A program made the position numbers and the translations under genes. This document shows positions 23,761 to 35,800 of a DNA stretch of 64,000 bases, piece after piece (within the stretch, counting starts at the first letter, position 1; every line of letters begins with the position of its first letter). The notes under the pieces were generated by a model, which saw nothing but the letters and a program-made list of their open reading frames with translations, was not told where the DNA came from and ran no database searches. Source of the DNA: Beta vulgaris subsp. vulgaris (Eukaryota; Streptophyta; Magnoliopsida; Caryophyllales; Amaranthaceae); the NCBI RefSeq assembly GCF_026745355.1, contig NC_079205.1, positions 39,901,056-39,965,055 of the forward strand, read 5' to 3'.

Positions 23761-24363
23761 TGTTAATTTTCCTAACTTTTTGTCAAGTGTGGAAAAATTG
23801 ACATAATGACATGATAAGTAATTGCATGATTTTTGAAAAATAAACCCTTAAAAGTTTGGGGAAGAAAACAATTGCTTAATTCCTTCTACAAGGAATTGAA
23901 TTAAGAGTTTATGTCTATAATAGTCTCTTTTTATTATCTAATAAAAGGTTAGGCATCTAATTACTTGTACAAATCTTTTAATTAGTGGAGATCCTTTAGA
24001 ACGTCAACTGTCATTCTTCTAATGTTGGTCCACGAACAACCCTTGGATCACCACGTATGCTAGTAAGGAAGATGTAGAATTCTCTTGCTTTTTAGGTGTT
24101 GTGTGCAAATGGGGAGAAGGAAAATCTGATTTTTCTCTCTAGGAAATGTAATGTAAGTATATTCACTTTGTAACCCCATATCCCTTTATAAGGTGGTTAC
24201 AAAGGAGGTGCTTCATGAGGCTTTATTTGCCTCATAATACCTTGCACTTACATTTTTTAAAATAAATGAGGAGTACACTTGAACATAAAGCATTTGCATT
24301 AGAAATTGGAGGAGAGTGCCACGTGACATATAAACTTTCTTTCGCACGCCTTTTAGTATAGAC

Positions 24364-24395
24364 ACTAGTGAGTGTCCCGGGCGATGCCCCGGGGT
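24364..24395 (-). mobile_element. Helitron 3' end, copy 2
   Basis: Terminal CTAGT (minus strand; 24364-24368) with hairpin CCCGGGCGATGCCCCGGGG (24376-24394). The hairpin is nearly the same as at 22946-22963, so all three ends belong to one family. Confidence 0.65.
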
Positions 24396-25160
24396 TGTTA
24401 ATTTTCCTAACTTTTTGTCAAGTGTGGAAAAATTGACATAATGACATGATAAGTAATTGCATGATTTTTGAAAAATAAACCCTTAAAAGTTTGGGGAAGA
24501 AAACAATTGCTTAATTCCTTCTACAAGGAATTGAATTAAGAGTTTATGTCTATAATAGTCTCTTTTTATTATCATAAAAAGGTTAGGCATCTAATTACTT
24601 GTACAAATCTTTTAATTAGTGGAGATCCTTTAGAACGTCAACTGTCATTCTTCTAATGTTGGTCCACGAACAACCCTTGGATCACCACGTATGCTAGTAA
24701 GGAAGAGTGTAGAATTCTCTTGCTTTTTAGGTGTATGGTGGTCAAATGGGGAGAAGGAAAATCTGATTTTTCTCTCTAGGAAATGTAATGTAAGTATATT
24801 CACTTTGTAACCCCATATCCCTTTATAAGGTGGTTACAAAGGAGGTGCTTCATGAGGCTTTATTTGCCTCATAATATCATACACATTATGAGCCTAATAA
24901 ACTCATAATTTACATTTCACCCATTTAAAAACCGTCCAACCCATTTCACAGATGGATTCGGGTAATATCCAAGGGTTGTCATATTGTGTGACCTCATAGG
25001 ACCCAATATATATTAGTAGGTGGCCCTATTCATACTAGTCCAAACCGCAATTAGTTTTTAGCAAAACATTGTGGTCACCTAATATTATTGAATATATTAT
25101 CTCTATAATTTGTCCATATATATTTAGTTTGTTACACTTGATCGAGGACATAATCCTTCA

Positions 25161-25752
25161 GGCTAACCACCCAATTACTAACCTACCCGTAAGTTAATTA
25201 TTTCAAAACAAAATAAAAACATCACCCATTAATTGATAGATTGGTTTGAGAGCATCATGTGGGAGCCCAATGGTTGGAGCTCCCACCTCCTAACCTCATG
25301 GTTTGGAGTTCGATTCTCATTAACTCCATATTTGGGGTGTTTGTGTGGATTTATGCTTCTGGATATAAATCCCCGATTTTCAGTCTCTGAAAGTTTCTTT
25401 ATGAGTTGGGATCCCTTTCTTGCCTGGACCAGTATGGTTTATTTCTCCTTTAATGTTGTGCGTTTGATGGACTTTTGTTTGTGGACTTCATCATGATAAT
25501 TGTTATAGAACTTGGTGGCTGAATGTATCTTGATAATAAGTTATTCCATGTATAATCGTGTAGGTTGCCCTGGTAAAAAATGCAGGGATGCAAGTGAAAT
25601 TAGGGAGAAATTAAGGCTAATAATTCCAATTTTCCCGACCATACTCGCGCAAGTCATCAGACAGCAAAACGTGATTTTCAATTCATGGGTGATGTTTTTT
25701 TTTTTTGTTTTATGACAATTAGCTTGGAGTAGGTTAGTAATTGGGTGGTTAG
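25161..25752. mobile_element. Non-autonomous TIR element, family unresolved
   Basis: Inverted termini of about 75 bp begin GCTAACCACCCAATTACTAA at 25161 and end with the complementary form near 25752. The arms also share AAACATCACCCAT (25219-25231, with its complement near 25685). No convincing TSD was found, so superfamily is open (Mutator-like is possible from TIR length). The interior includes a stretch with a GGAGTTCGATTCTC box resembling a pol III B box (about 25304-25318). Open frames inside have no recognisable domain. Confidence 0.6.
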
Positions 25753-26184
25753 TCATGTTTTGAATAAATTGGGGTATTATGTATAATTATTTAAAATAGG
25801 AGATCAATTTGTATAAATTTGTTTTTGTCTTGTCACCAAATAGAAAAATTGAAAATAGAAGGTCATCATGTAAAATTTTTCTAATATTTAAATGTTATAG
25901 TTACAATGCGATTATATATTATTTGTGACTTTGGAATTCCTAACCTAAATTACATTGAGAAATTCTTAATCGTTTGAATAATTGCTAAAAAATCATTAAC
26001 TAAATAGTGACTAGGGAAAGAGAATAACATAACAAAACGTTGCAATCAACTTTAAACTATGAGATCGTTAAATGGAGAAGTGAATATTAAGTTATTAACT
26101 AAAAGTCTTATCCCCTCAAAAAAAACTAAAAATCTTGTAATCATAAACTTGAATAGTTGATTCACTTGAGTGTTTATGTATAAA

Positions 26185-26215
26185 ACTAGTTCTTGTCTCG
26201 GAGAATACGCTCCGG
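26185..26215 (-). mobile_element. Helitron 3' end (minus orientation)
   Basis: On the minus strand, hairpin CCGGAGCGTATTCTCCGAG (26198-26215) is followed by CAAGA and terminal CTAGT (26185-26189). The 5' end, expected to the right, was not identified. Confidence 0.6.
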
Positions 26216-26304
26216 ATTATTTACCAATGTGTGTTTGAAGTTTTTAAAAATAAAAATAATATCTCATTTTTGAATGACTTTTTTCCCCATAAAGACCAAC
26301 ATGA

Positions 26305-26395
26305 GTATTGTAGTATAGGTGGTTAGTGCATTAGCATATCAAAAGAGAGGTCATGGGTTTGAATCTTGAAACACACATTTTTATTGTTTAAATGT
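26305..26395 (+). repeat. tRNA-derived SINE-like sequence
   Basis: GGTGGTTAGTGCATTAGC resembles a pol III A box region and GGGTTTGAATCTT, about 30 bp downstream, resembles a B box (GGTTCRANNCC). A related but weaker sequence is at 23550-23605. No poly(A) tail or TSD was resolved, so this is tentative. Confidence 0.4.
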
Positions 26396-26587
26396 CTTAT
26401 TTAATTGTGGGGGGAAGAGAAAGGTCAATGTGGCAGCATGATATTTGTTTATATTGGATTTTAAATATATATATGTAGATATAAATTATTTACAACTTAA
26501 TTAATAACTGTTAACTACTATGATAAAAACTTTACTATTGAACCACTATATTATAGATATTAAAACTTAACTACATAATATAAATTA

Positions 26588-27766
26588 CGATTTTTTCACC
26601 AAATACCCCTGACAAATCAACAAATTTACAATATACCCTCAATTTTCAACATTCACCATATACCATGACTTTTCATTTTTGTGCACCAAATACCCTTTTT
26701 TTAACTACTGTTAACTCATTGTTAGCTTTATTTAGCATTTTGCCACAATTAACTCCTAACCCTAAAATCTAAACCCTAAAAACAAACAATAAAACCAAAC
26801 CCTAATCCACCCTTAACCCTAACCCTAACCCCCTGCCAGCCCCCGGCCCCACCCCCTCCCCCTCCACCTCAGCCCCACCCCAGCTGTGGCCCCCCTCCAC
26901 CACCCCTCTTCCTCCACTGCAGATTTCCCCAACCCCTCCCCCACCCCCTCTACCGTCGGTTTCCCCAGTCCCCACCCCCTCCCCTCCTCTGTTTTAGTCT
27001 GTCCAAAATCGAACCACCACCACCCAGACCCCACCCCTCCCCTCCTCTGTTTTTGTCTACCAAAACCGAACCACCCCCCCCCCCTCCTACTCTGTGTTCG
27101 TCTGCCAAAACCGAACCACCCCACCCCCTCCCCTCCTTTGTTTTCGTCTGTCAAAATCGAACCACCGCCACCCCTTCACTCCTCTGATTTCGTCTGCCAA
27201 AACTCGAACCAGCGCCGACGACCACCTTGCACTCTCCAAACGCACTCCCTCTCTGTTTTCGTCGCGGAAATTCAAGAAGGGGGGAGTTATTCGAATTTAT
27301 GGGCTACGAGGGAGGGGAGGGGTGGTTATCCTCGCAGGGTTGCGGGAGGGAGGGGGAGGGGCTGCAGCGGAGGGGAGAGAGGAGTGGGGGGTTGCGACAG
27401 AGGGAGGGGGAAGCGGTGGGAGTTGCGACGGAGGGAGGGAAAGGGGTTGGGGGTTGCGGCGGGGAGGGGGGGTTGCGGCAGAGGGAGGGGAGGGGGGAGG
27501 GGGCTGGGTTGGGCTTAGGGTTAAGGATTAGGGTTTAGATTTTAGGGTTAGTATTTAGATTAGGGTTAGGGATTAGGGTTTAGATTTTAGGGTTAGGAGT
27601 TAATTGTGGCAAAATGGTAAATAAAGCTCACGGGGAGTTAACGACTATTAAAAAAAGGGTATTTGGTGCACAAAAATGAAAATTCAGGGGTATATGGTGA
27701 ATTGTTGAAACATTGAGGGTATATTGCGAATTTGTTGATTTGTCAGGGATATTTGGTGAAATACCG
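26588..27766. mobile_element. Complete C-rich/G-rich Mutator-like element with 9-bp TSD
   Basis: Inverted ends of about 190 bp start CGATTTTTTCACCAAATACC at the left, with the complement ending in GGTGAAATACCG at the right. They are flanked by the perfect 9-bp repeat TATAAATTA (26579-26587 and 27767-27775). Inside each TIR is a CCCTAA/TTAGGG-like tract. The core is strand-asymmetric: 26830-27240 is C-rich with about five imperfect repeats of a CCTCCTCTGTTTTCGTCTG-type unit, and 27280-27515 is G-rich. Open frames through it give only Pro/His/Ser-rich or Gly/Arg-rich low-complexity translations. It has no transposase. Confidence 0.88.
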
Positions 27767-27894
27767 TATAAATTATTATCAACTTCATTTACAACATTTT
27801 CTATATTGTACTACTATAGGTGTGTTATATTTGACTACACGGTGTGTGTACAAATTTGACTAACTCATTGTAAATGTTTTAGTTTTGAAATTTA

Positions 27895-28335
27895 TTTTGA
27901 AAAATAAGTCGCGAACAAGTCTTTAAAGGAAGACTCATAAACCTAATTGGATATTGAAAAACCATAGAGACATCTTAGAGACTTATCCAATATAGGATAA
28001 TTGGTCAATGGACCTAGATTGCGTTCAGGGGTGAGGCTATAAATATGATCATGAATCAAATTTTTCATCACTGGCCTCAACTTAATACGATTCACGTTCT
28101 CTTTTTATGCAAATATGACCCCTTTGATCCAACAAACCAAACAAGCTTTAACAACCAAGCTATATAATCTATGTTGGTTTATTATTTGAACAAGCAAAAG
28201 AGTAATTTTTGTGATACATTTTTAAGTAATCAAATTACTAGGTTCCTAATTCAATTGTTAATTTATCGATTTTAATGTTGGAACATTTATTTGATTAGAA
28301 AAAATAAACATATGAAAAGTGATGAATAAAAAAAA
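27895..28335 (+). repeat. Non-coding relic upstream of a Tat-type gag
   Basis: Phrases AAGTCGCGAACAAGT, ACCTAATTGGATATTG and GGTGAGGCTATAAAT parallel those at 2400-2760. The position immediately before the decayed gag suggests leader sequence of an old Ty3/gypsy element. Confidence 0.45.
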
Positions 28336-29408
28336 TGCATAAAGACAAGGAGATCAAAATTCTAAGGGAAAAGCCAACAACTCAAGAACAGGTTCAGGAC
28401 GAGATTCCACCATCACCACCTCTTGTCAAGTCCAAGACTCACTTGAGTTTCAAAAAACTCGAGCAATTGATCCAGTCAATTCCTGCACTCGAGAGTCGGT
28501 TTCATGGCCATGGCATCATTGATAGATCCTGAACTAAGAAAAAAACTCCTTAAAAAGGTAGTGTTCAGTAATTTTCCAAAATTCAAGGGGGACAAAGACC
28601 CGGACGATCATTTGAGAGCCTTCTCCATTTCTATATGGCTATCAAAAGCATGAGCTTGGACTTGTTTGCTTATTTCTTTCCCTTAACCTTATATGCACAT
28701 CCATCCAAGTGGTTCATATCATTGAACAAAACTAAGCTAAACGACTAGGAGTACATCAAAGAAGAGTTTCGTAAGCAATATCGCTCCAACACTCAGGTTC
28801 CTATTGGTATTTGTGAGTTCTAATTAACCAAGCAAAACCGCAGTGAAGACTTCGTCACCTTCCTTAATAGGTAGAGAGAAAAGGCCGCATAGATGAATAA
28901 TAGGACATCGGAAGAGGATCAAGTTCGACAGGTGATCCGTAACTTGCATCCCAAGTACGGAGATCACATAAAATTCCAACCTATTATCTTCACAAAGCTC
29001 TACAGGGTTGGCCTACAAATTGAGGTTGAGATACATGCCTCTAAAAATAAGGGTTACAACAACAACGACTCTTTCAAAAAGAGTTCCAGTAATCCTTCTA
29101 GATCTAACAGCAACGAGGTTAATGCCTTAATTACTAAAAAGAGGGGTTATCAAAGGGCCCAAATAACTTTTACTCCTTCAGGCATTTCTGTAGAAAAAAC
29201 CTTCACTAAGCTTAATGCAAAACGAGCGTGCCAACATATTGGTCCCACTCCAGACCCTACACCGGAGAATAGGTCTAGGAAGTGGAATTCAAACTCTTAC
29301 TGCAAATATCACCAAGCGAACAGACATCTAACATTTGTATGTTGCGCCTTAAAGAATACTCTGCAGGATATAGGTAAGAATGGTAGACTTCCAATTTCAA
29401 CGCATTAG
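28336..29408 (+). pseudogene. Decayed gag of a Tat-lineage Ty3/gypsy element
   Basis: Fragments in several frames match the retrotransposon gag pattern. They include a NFPKFKGDKDPDDHLRAF-like start (about 28570-28625), an EEFRKQYRSNTQVP segment (about 28760-28800), VRQVIRNLHPKYGDHIKF (about 28920-28980), and a C-terminal zinc-finger-like YCKYHQANRHLTFVCCALKN (about 29299-29358). That finger is of the Cys-His-Cys kind typical of Tat-clade gag proteins. In-frame stops (for example near 28657, 28746 and 28820) and frame changes show it is dead. No pol follows, so the element is truncated. Confidence 0.75.
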
Positions 29409-29456
29409 AAGTCAGCAACAACAACAACCCCTTGGGCATCGTCTCAACAGTGCATG

Positions 29457-29471
29457 GGGGGGGGGGGGGGG
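29457..29471. repeat. Poly(G) tract
   Basis: An uninterrupted run of about 15 G residues lies just after the decayed gag. Length of such tracts is unreliable in assemblies. Confidence 0.9.
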
Positions 29472-30216
29472 TTATTCATTTAACATTAATTTTATACGTT
29501 GAGTCGGAAATTCCCTCCCCTAACTCTTTTATTTTCTTCGTGTCGAGTCTATGTCATTTTACGATTTTATTGTTATCAAGCCTTCTAATTATTTAAATCA
29601 AATTAATAAAATATCATTACACTTTCAATTTGATTATAATGTAACTCGTGCCGATCATTTTTTGTGCTTCTAATTCAATGATAAAACTTAAATCATTTAA
29701 AAGACCTTGATAATAATAAAAAAATTAAAAATACACATTATTTGGAATATGAGTTATTTCCCTCTTTTATCCACTAGTTCAAAAAGTCAGCCATCTCCAT
29801 CCAAACAAGAAAATAAAAAACTTAAGCTACCATATCCATGATCCTTAACCCAAATCAAAGCTCCAAAATATCCTTCAAACATTCCAATATACTAAACCAC
29901 AAAAAACTTGTATACAAGCCTCAGTGCATTAAAAAATTGATTTTAGAAATGAATGTAATATTCTTGTCGGGTTGCAAACCATTGTATGCGTGGATGCATA
30001 AACCCCGACTCGATCCCCTATGTAGGATGAAACTAACGAAAACCCATGTTTTGCAATCAGTGTGTTACAATTTGGAAAAACTATCTTACTTTTTGATATT
30101 TCTCTCTTATCTTTTGTTGTCTAAATAAGGTAATATTCTCTTCAGGGAGAACTTTCTAAAATATCCTAATTAGGGAAGTCAGGATGAACATTTAGAAGAA
30201 GTTAGAGGTGTCTGCT
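29472..30216. other. Intergenic DNA, no gene recognised
   Basis: AT-rich DNA. A 96-codon frame at 29838-30128 has no recognisable domain and no gene context. Confidence 0.4.
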
Positions 30217-30600
30217 TCTGGCCCGTGAAACTAATCGAAATAGACTCTCATCAAACCTGGTTATGATCCAAGAGGTGTTGAGTCAAAACCAACTCGAACT
30301 TACCTCGTGACCCTATTCGACCTAATAATATACACCGGAACCTTATATGTATCCAACCCGAAAACAACTTGACTTGTTATTGACACGATCCAATTAAAAT
30401 TCGACCCCTAAAAGCCCCAAAAACGATTCAACTCAAGATATAATTGACGTTTCCAAACCAATTACATTCCATGATCTATTTGGCCCAAATTATTTTCAGT
30501 CTGACCTGTTATTGACCCGACTTGTTACTACTTGAGATTTGATTTTACCCTACTTATTTGACCCAACTTGTTTTCAACTCACCTGTCATTGACACAACAT
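30217..30600. repeat. Degenerate GACCCGAC-rich low-complexity tract
   Basis: Composed of imperfect GACCCGACTTG/AACCCGA reiterations like those at 22335-22760. No ends or TSD resolved. Confidence 0.4.
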
Positions 30601-31379
30601 GGTTTACTAATTTTAAAAGATATAATTGTGATGCTAAACTCCTTATATGAAAAAATCTTTTGAATGTTTAACAATATACTAGTTGTCTCCCATATTAATC
30701 ACAACATACCTTTGCACAAACTTTTAAGAAGTAGATGAAGTGGGGCATGATTGTAATAGAATTATTTTATTGTGAAAGTTTATGTGATTGAAAGTAGTGG
30801 GTGAATTTTTATTATGGGTGAATCATGTATTTCCTTCATTTTTTTACTCGCAATACTTTTTTTTCGTCAACTCCAATGTAATTTTTGGGTGTGAAAGAAG
30901 TAGAAAGGAAAAAAAAAAAAGGAGAAAGCTCATATGATTGGAGAGAGATAGAGAGAAAAGAAAAACAAAAATAAAAAGGATTAACTATTTCCCTTTTAGG
31001 AAAGTCTTACGCGTAAAAAACACTAAGGAGGTAGATCATTTTATGAGGGATGTGTGCGCACAAGTGGTTAAATTTTGTTAGTTTTCATCATTTCAATATA
31101 GATATTGGGTATAGTTGTAGTGAGAAAAAAAAAAAGTGGGATCATGTCTAAATTAGATATTATAATTAATACGGAATAACTGGGTATGAAAAATGTTGCT
31201 ATTAGCATAAAATAGGAATAGTATGACAATAAACAGTATGATAACAATCTAAGTGTATAACAAATATTGTTTCACTTATTAATTATTTAAACTTAAATAT
31301 TACGTATATGATTATCATTTGTTATGATTAATAATCGTATAGTTGTACAATCGTATTCTCCATTAGTCCAATTGGTATT
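30601..31379. other. Intergenic AT-rich DNA, possible Stowaway-like relic
   Basis: The ends TTTCCTTCATTTTTTTACTC (about 30830) and GTAAAAAACACTAAGGAGGTA (about 31013-31033) may be degraded Stowaway termini. The match is weak. Nothing else recognised. Confidence 0.3.
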
Positions 31380-32235
31380 AGGGATGCAATTTCAAAATTA
31401 CTAGACAAGTACTGATAATAACTCGATATAGAGAATGCTGGTAAGATCATAATAACTCAAGTTCATGAGAAGACCAAGATGAATATAAAACCAAAAGCCT
31501 CAAATTGGAACATAACTCGGACATAATTTTGAGAATGAACAAACTGGACATAACTCTAATCGATAAGGCGCTATCCAAAATTAGACTGACACCAAAAATA
31601 GCTTGACTAAAGATAACTTGATACCAAAAATTACCCGACTAAGTTACAAATGGAACATAACCCGATAAAGACACAGTTTCAAGAATGATACTATCTGAAT
31701 ATAACCCCAACATGATAAGGCTCCATCCGAAATTCAACTACAATCGAAAATGACCTGACATACAATAATCGGATACCAAATATGATCCAATCTAAAGCCA
31801 TCCCGAACTCAATAATGACCTGATTTTGAGATTGACATGATGTGACTATAACCTGGGCTAGATATGACCCGATCCAAAATTCAATTGAATCCAATTAACT
31901 CGATTCATATATGATCTGACTCGAAGTCAACCCAAGTCCAATAATGACCTGGTTTAGAATATGATATGATCCAAATAGCTTAAAAAGAAAGAGGACCCAA
32001 CTCGAAAACCAACTGAAATTAAAAGGATTCAACCGAAGATAAAGTCAAGCCAAACCTAACTAACCCGCTTACAGCCTATATCGGAATGACCCGCATCGAA
32101 CATGATCCAACTCTTGATTGATACCTGACCGAACCTAGTGGGCCTAATTGACTCATTTCAATTGGACCCAAATGCCAAATTGACCCGACTCAATCTAATC
32201 CGATAAGCACCAACTGGGTAAGTGCGGACCTAGAA
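31380..32235. repeat. Degenerate TGACCCGA/AACTCGA low-complexity tract
   Basis: More than 800 bp of imperfect short reiterations of the ATGACCTGA, ACCCGACT and TAACTCGA type. Composition parallels 22335-22760 and 30217-30600 and the interior of the hAT element at 43582-44554. No coding potential. Confidence 0.45.
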
Positions 32236-32705
32236 ACAATCTAAGTGTCCAAACTAATACCCGGAGTAGTAAACTTTCTCGTTAAGCTGATAGTCCAAGG
32301 TCACAATGTAATAGATAGAGTTGCCTTTTTTTATACACTTTTAAGGCTAGTAGGGTAAAAAGCAGAATCCAAAAAACCTTTCCAACTTTCGTCATGTAAA
32401 AAGACACCCGTAGCTTTACGTTCTTCACCTTTAATAGTAGTACTCCTAGTACTGAAATGTATTATGTATGTATCGTAAAATAATTACTGTCTCATTAGAA
32501 GTATATAATTTCTTGCATGACTTGAGTAGGCAAGGAATACAACTATAAGAAGAAAAGAACGCATAAAGAGTAAAGCAAATATAGTTCTCTTTATTTAGTA
32601 TAAACAAGGTATCTCTCTTCTCCAATGCATTCTTTCCTAAAACCTCATGAAGTCATAAGGAATGTTCTTGCCTTTTTCTATTACTTTTATATCATTCTCT
32701 AAAAC

Positions 32706-32713
32706 TATATATA
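32706..32713 (+). promoter_or_regulatory. TATA box of the sucrose synthase gene
   Basis: TATATATA lies about 120 bp before the ATG, leaving a leader of roughly 90 bases with no intron evident. Confidence 0.55.
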
Positions 32714-32834
32714 CCTGGGCATAAGGTTTCTAGTTCACAAACCAACCTTACATATTTCCCTATACAAAGAAAAGAAAACTCAACTCCCACAACCCCAATA
32801 ATAAAGAAGCCGAGCAACACAGGAGTTACACCTA

Positions 32835-35800
32835 ATGGCGACTTCACCAGCATTGATGAAATCCGATTCAATAGCAGATAACATGCCAGAAGCATTAAGG
32901 GAGAGAAGGTACCTAATGAAGAAGTGTTTTGCACGGTATCTGCAGCAGGGGAAACGGTTGATGAAGCTCCATCATCTTATGGACGAGCTTGAGAAATCCA
33001 TAGATGATCATGTCGATAGAACTCAAGTCTTAGAAGGCACACTTGGCTACATACTGTGCTCTACCCAGGTACTCCTCATTGTTTAGTTAGACTAAACACA
33101 TACTTCATTTCTTTTCAATTACTTTTGCACTATTTATGCACTAACCTTGACTATACTTCTTTTATTAATATAGAAAGCTAAATGTTAGTATGCAAGACGT
33201 TAAATTTCTCTCAATGTATGTTCTCAGAATATCAATATTATGATTTTACTAGTAGGTAAGTAAAGACATAAATGGACAAAATCGTGTGTTAATAAACGTA
33301 GTAAGTCAAACTGTTGTAGTTAAAAAGTTTGGAGGAAGTATAAAACATTCCTAATGTTCTTTTTTCTTACCATCCATTTTCTTGGAAGGGGGGGCTGTAA
33401 GGTAATACTTAATACTTAAAGGCTGTCTAAAAATCCACAGGAAGCGGCTGTTGTTCCTCCTCATGTTGCCTTCGCAGTAAGACCCAGTCCCGGCTATTGG
33501 GAATACGTTAAAGTAAATGCTCACGATCTCACAGTTGAAGGCATTAATGCAACGGAGTACCTGAAATTCAAAGAGACTATATATGACGAGAACTGGTATT
33601 TTTTGTAGAATAAAATCTCTCTTGAGAAGAACTAATTCAATATTTCTGAAACTATTGTCTTAAACAAAGTATGTGCTGTGTGAACATGACAGGGCTAAAG
33701 ATGAAAATGCACTAGAGGTGGACTTTGGGGCACTTGAACACTCTACCCCACACCTTACCCTGTCTTCTTCCATAGGAAATGGAGTGAATTTCATATCGAA
33801 GTTCTTGAGTTCAAAACTATGGGCAGATAAGGAAGCTACAAAACCTCTTGTGGAACACCTGCTCTTATTAAAACACCACGATGACGTAAGAAAGCACTCT
33901 GTATATACATCATATTGCATATATGTATTTCAACATGGTTGCTCAAATTTCCAATTTTACCTCATCAGAAACTAATGATCAATGAGACACTGAACACGCC
34001 AGCAAAGCTCCAGGCAGCATTGGTTGTAGCTGACGTGTTTCTTTCATCACTTTCACCCGACACACCATTTCACAACTTCGAGTTGAGGTATATCTTGTTT
34101 GACTTCCTCGTGAGCATAGCCAGAAATTTCAAATAATTTTTTCTGATACTAAAATATTAACAGATTCAAGGAGTGGGGTTTTGAGAAAGGATGGGGTGAT
34201 ACCGCAGCAAGAGTTAAAGAGTTCATGCGTTCTCTCTCTGAGGTGCTCCAGGCACCAGACCCAGTGAGCGTGGAGAAATTCTTTGGCAGGCTTCCAACGA
34301 TCTTCAATGTTGTGATATTCTCTGTACACGGTTACTTTGGCCAAGCAAATGTTCTTGGCTTGCCAGATACTGGGGGACAGGTATGTGTTTGGTAGGGACT
34401 AGTTATAACAGCCTGCAAAAGAAGACAAAGTACATGAAATGTGATCATATTATTATGCTATTGCAGGTGGTATATATTCTGGATCAAGTCAGAGCACTGG
34501 AAGAGGAATTACTCATCCGATACAAGAATCAAGGGCTTAATGTAAAGCCCCAAATTCTAGTGGTGGGTACTCTAAGATTGATATCATCAGTTCATTTCAA
34601 TTTATAAAGCCATTAAGCTACAGCTGATTGGTGTTGTGTATATAGGTTACCAGGCTAATTCCAGATTCTCAAGGAACCAAGTGCAATCAAGAACTGGAAT
34701 CAATTGAGGGCACCAAGTACTCCAACATTTTACGCGTTCCTTTTAAGACAGAAAATGGGATCCTCCGCCAGTGGGTCTCTCGATTTGATATATATCCATA
34801 CCTTGAGAGGTTTACCCAGGCATGTATCGATTGAGTTACCAATAGACTTGCTATGTTTTAGGATCATTATATTTACTCTAGTTCATCATAGTTCTTTTTT
34901 ATATGACACCAGGACGCCACAGCCAAAATCCTTGAGCTTATGGAAGGAAAGCCGGACATTATAATTGGAAATTATACAGACGGAAATCTAGTTGCATCAC
35001 TCATGGCAAACAAGCTTGGAGTAACACTGGTAACATAATTTCAGGAATCAACAACCATAGTAAGAATATAGTATATCTCTATTCTGAAGTTAACCTTTTG
35101 TCTTGATAGGCCACAATAGCACATGCCTTAGAAAAGACAAAGTATGAAGATTCAGATGTCAGCTGGAGACAGAAGGATCCGAAGTACCATTTTTCATGTC
35201 AGTTCACAGCAGATATCATTGCAATGAACTCGGCAGATTTCATCATCACAAGCACATATCAAGAAATTGCAGGAAGGTCAGACATAGATCATTCTCCATT
35301 TAGTATTGAAATTTCTAATGTAAAAATTTGATCAGCATTCTATAAAGCATAAAGCAATTTTATCAAATACCAATATGGAGTTTGTCATTATGCAGCAAAG
35401 ATAGACCTGGCCAGTATGAAAGCCATGCAGCATACACTCTTCCAGGACTATATCGGGTGGTTTCAGGCATCAATGTTTTTGATCCAAAATTTAACATTAC
35501 CGCACCTGGGGCCGACCAAACTGTCTACTTTCCATTTACAGAAGCACAGAGACGGTTCACGCACTTTCATCCAGCTATTCAAGAGTTACTGTATAATGAT
35601 AAGGATAATGATGAGCATGTGTAAGTACAAAAAGATTCCAGTAAATGCATCATATAACTAAGCTAACCTGTACTCGATACTCAGTATATATGGTATTTTT
35701 TTTAAATTCCAACAGAGGATTTCTAGAAGACAAGAAGAAACCCATCATTTTCTCCATGGCAAGGCTGGATACCGTGAAAAACATTAGTGGATTGGTTGAG

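Larger units (their letters stand above)
23602..24876. repeat. 634-bp direct tandem duplication spanning a Helitron-Helitron junction
   Basis: Copy 1 is about 23602-24235 and copy 2 about 24236-24876. They are nearly identical and differ mainly by a few small indels. Each copy contains the same junction: a minus-strand Helitron 5' end (TAGTATAGA on the plus strand) followed by one base and then a Helitron 3' end (ACTAG plus hairpin). These ends are at 23728/23730 and 24362/24364. Breakpoints share the short motif AATA. No coding sequence is recognised. Confidence 0.88.

Noticed and set aside
25233..25715. Protein-coding ORFs inside the inverted-repeat element
   Set aside because: No domain; they overlap a pol III-like repeat and an opposite-strand ORF of similar length.
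26886..27518. 210-codon ORF as a proline-rich protein gene
   Set aside because: It lies inside a Mutator-like element, has only low-complexity composition, crosses the C-rich to G-rich switch, and overlapping frames on both strands are equally open.
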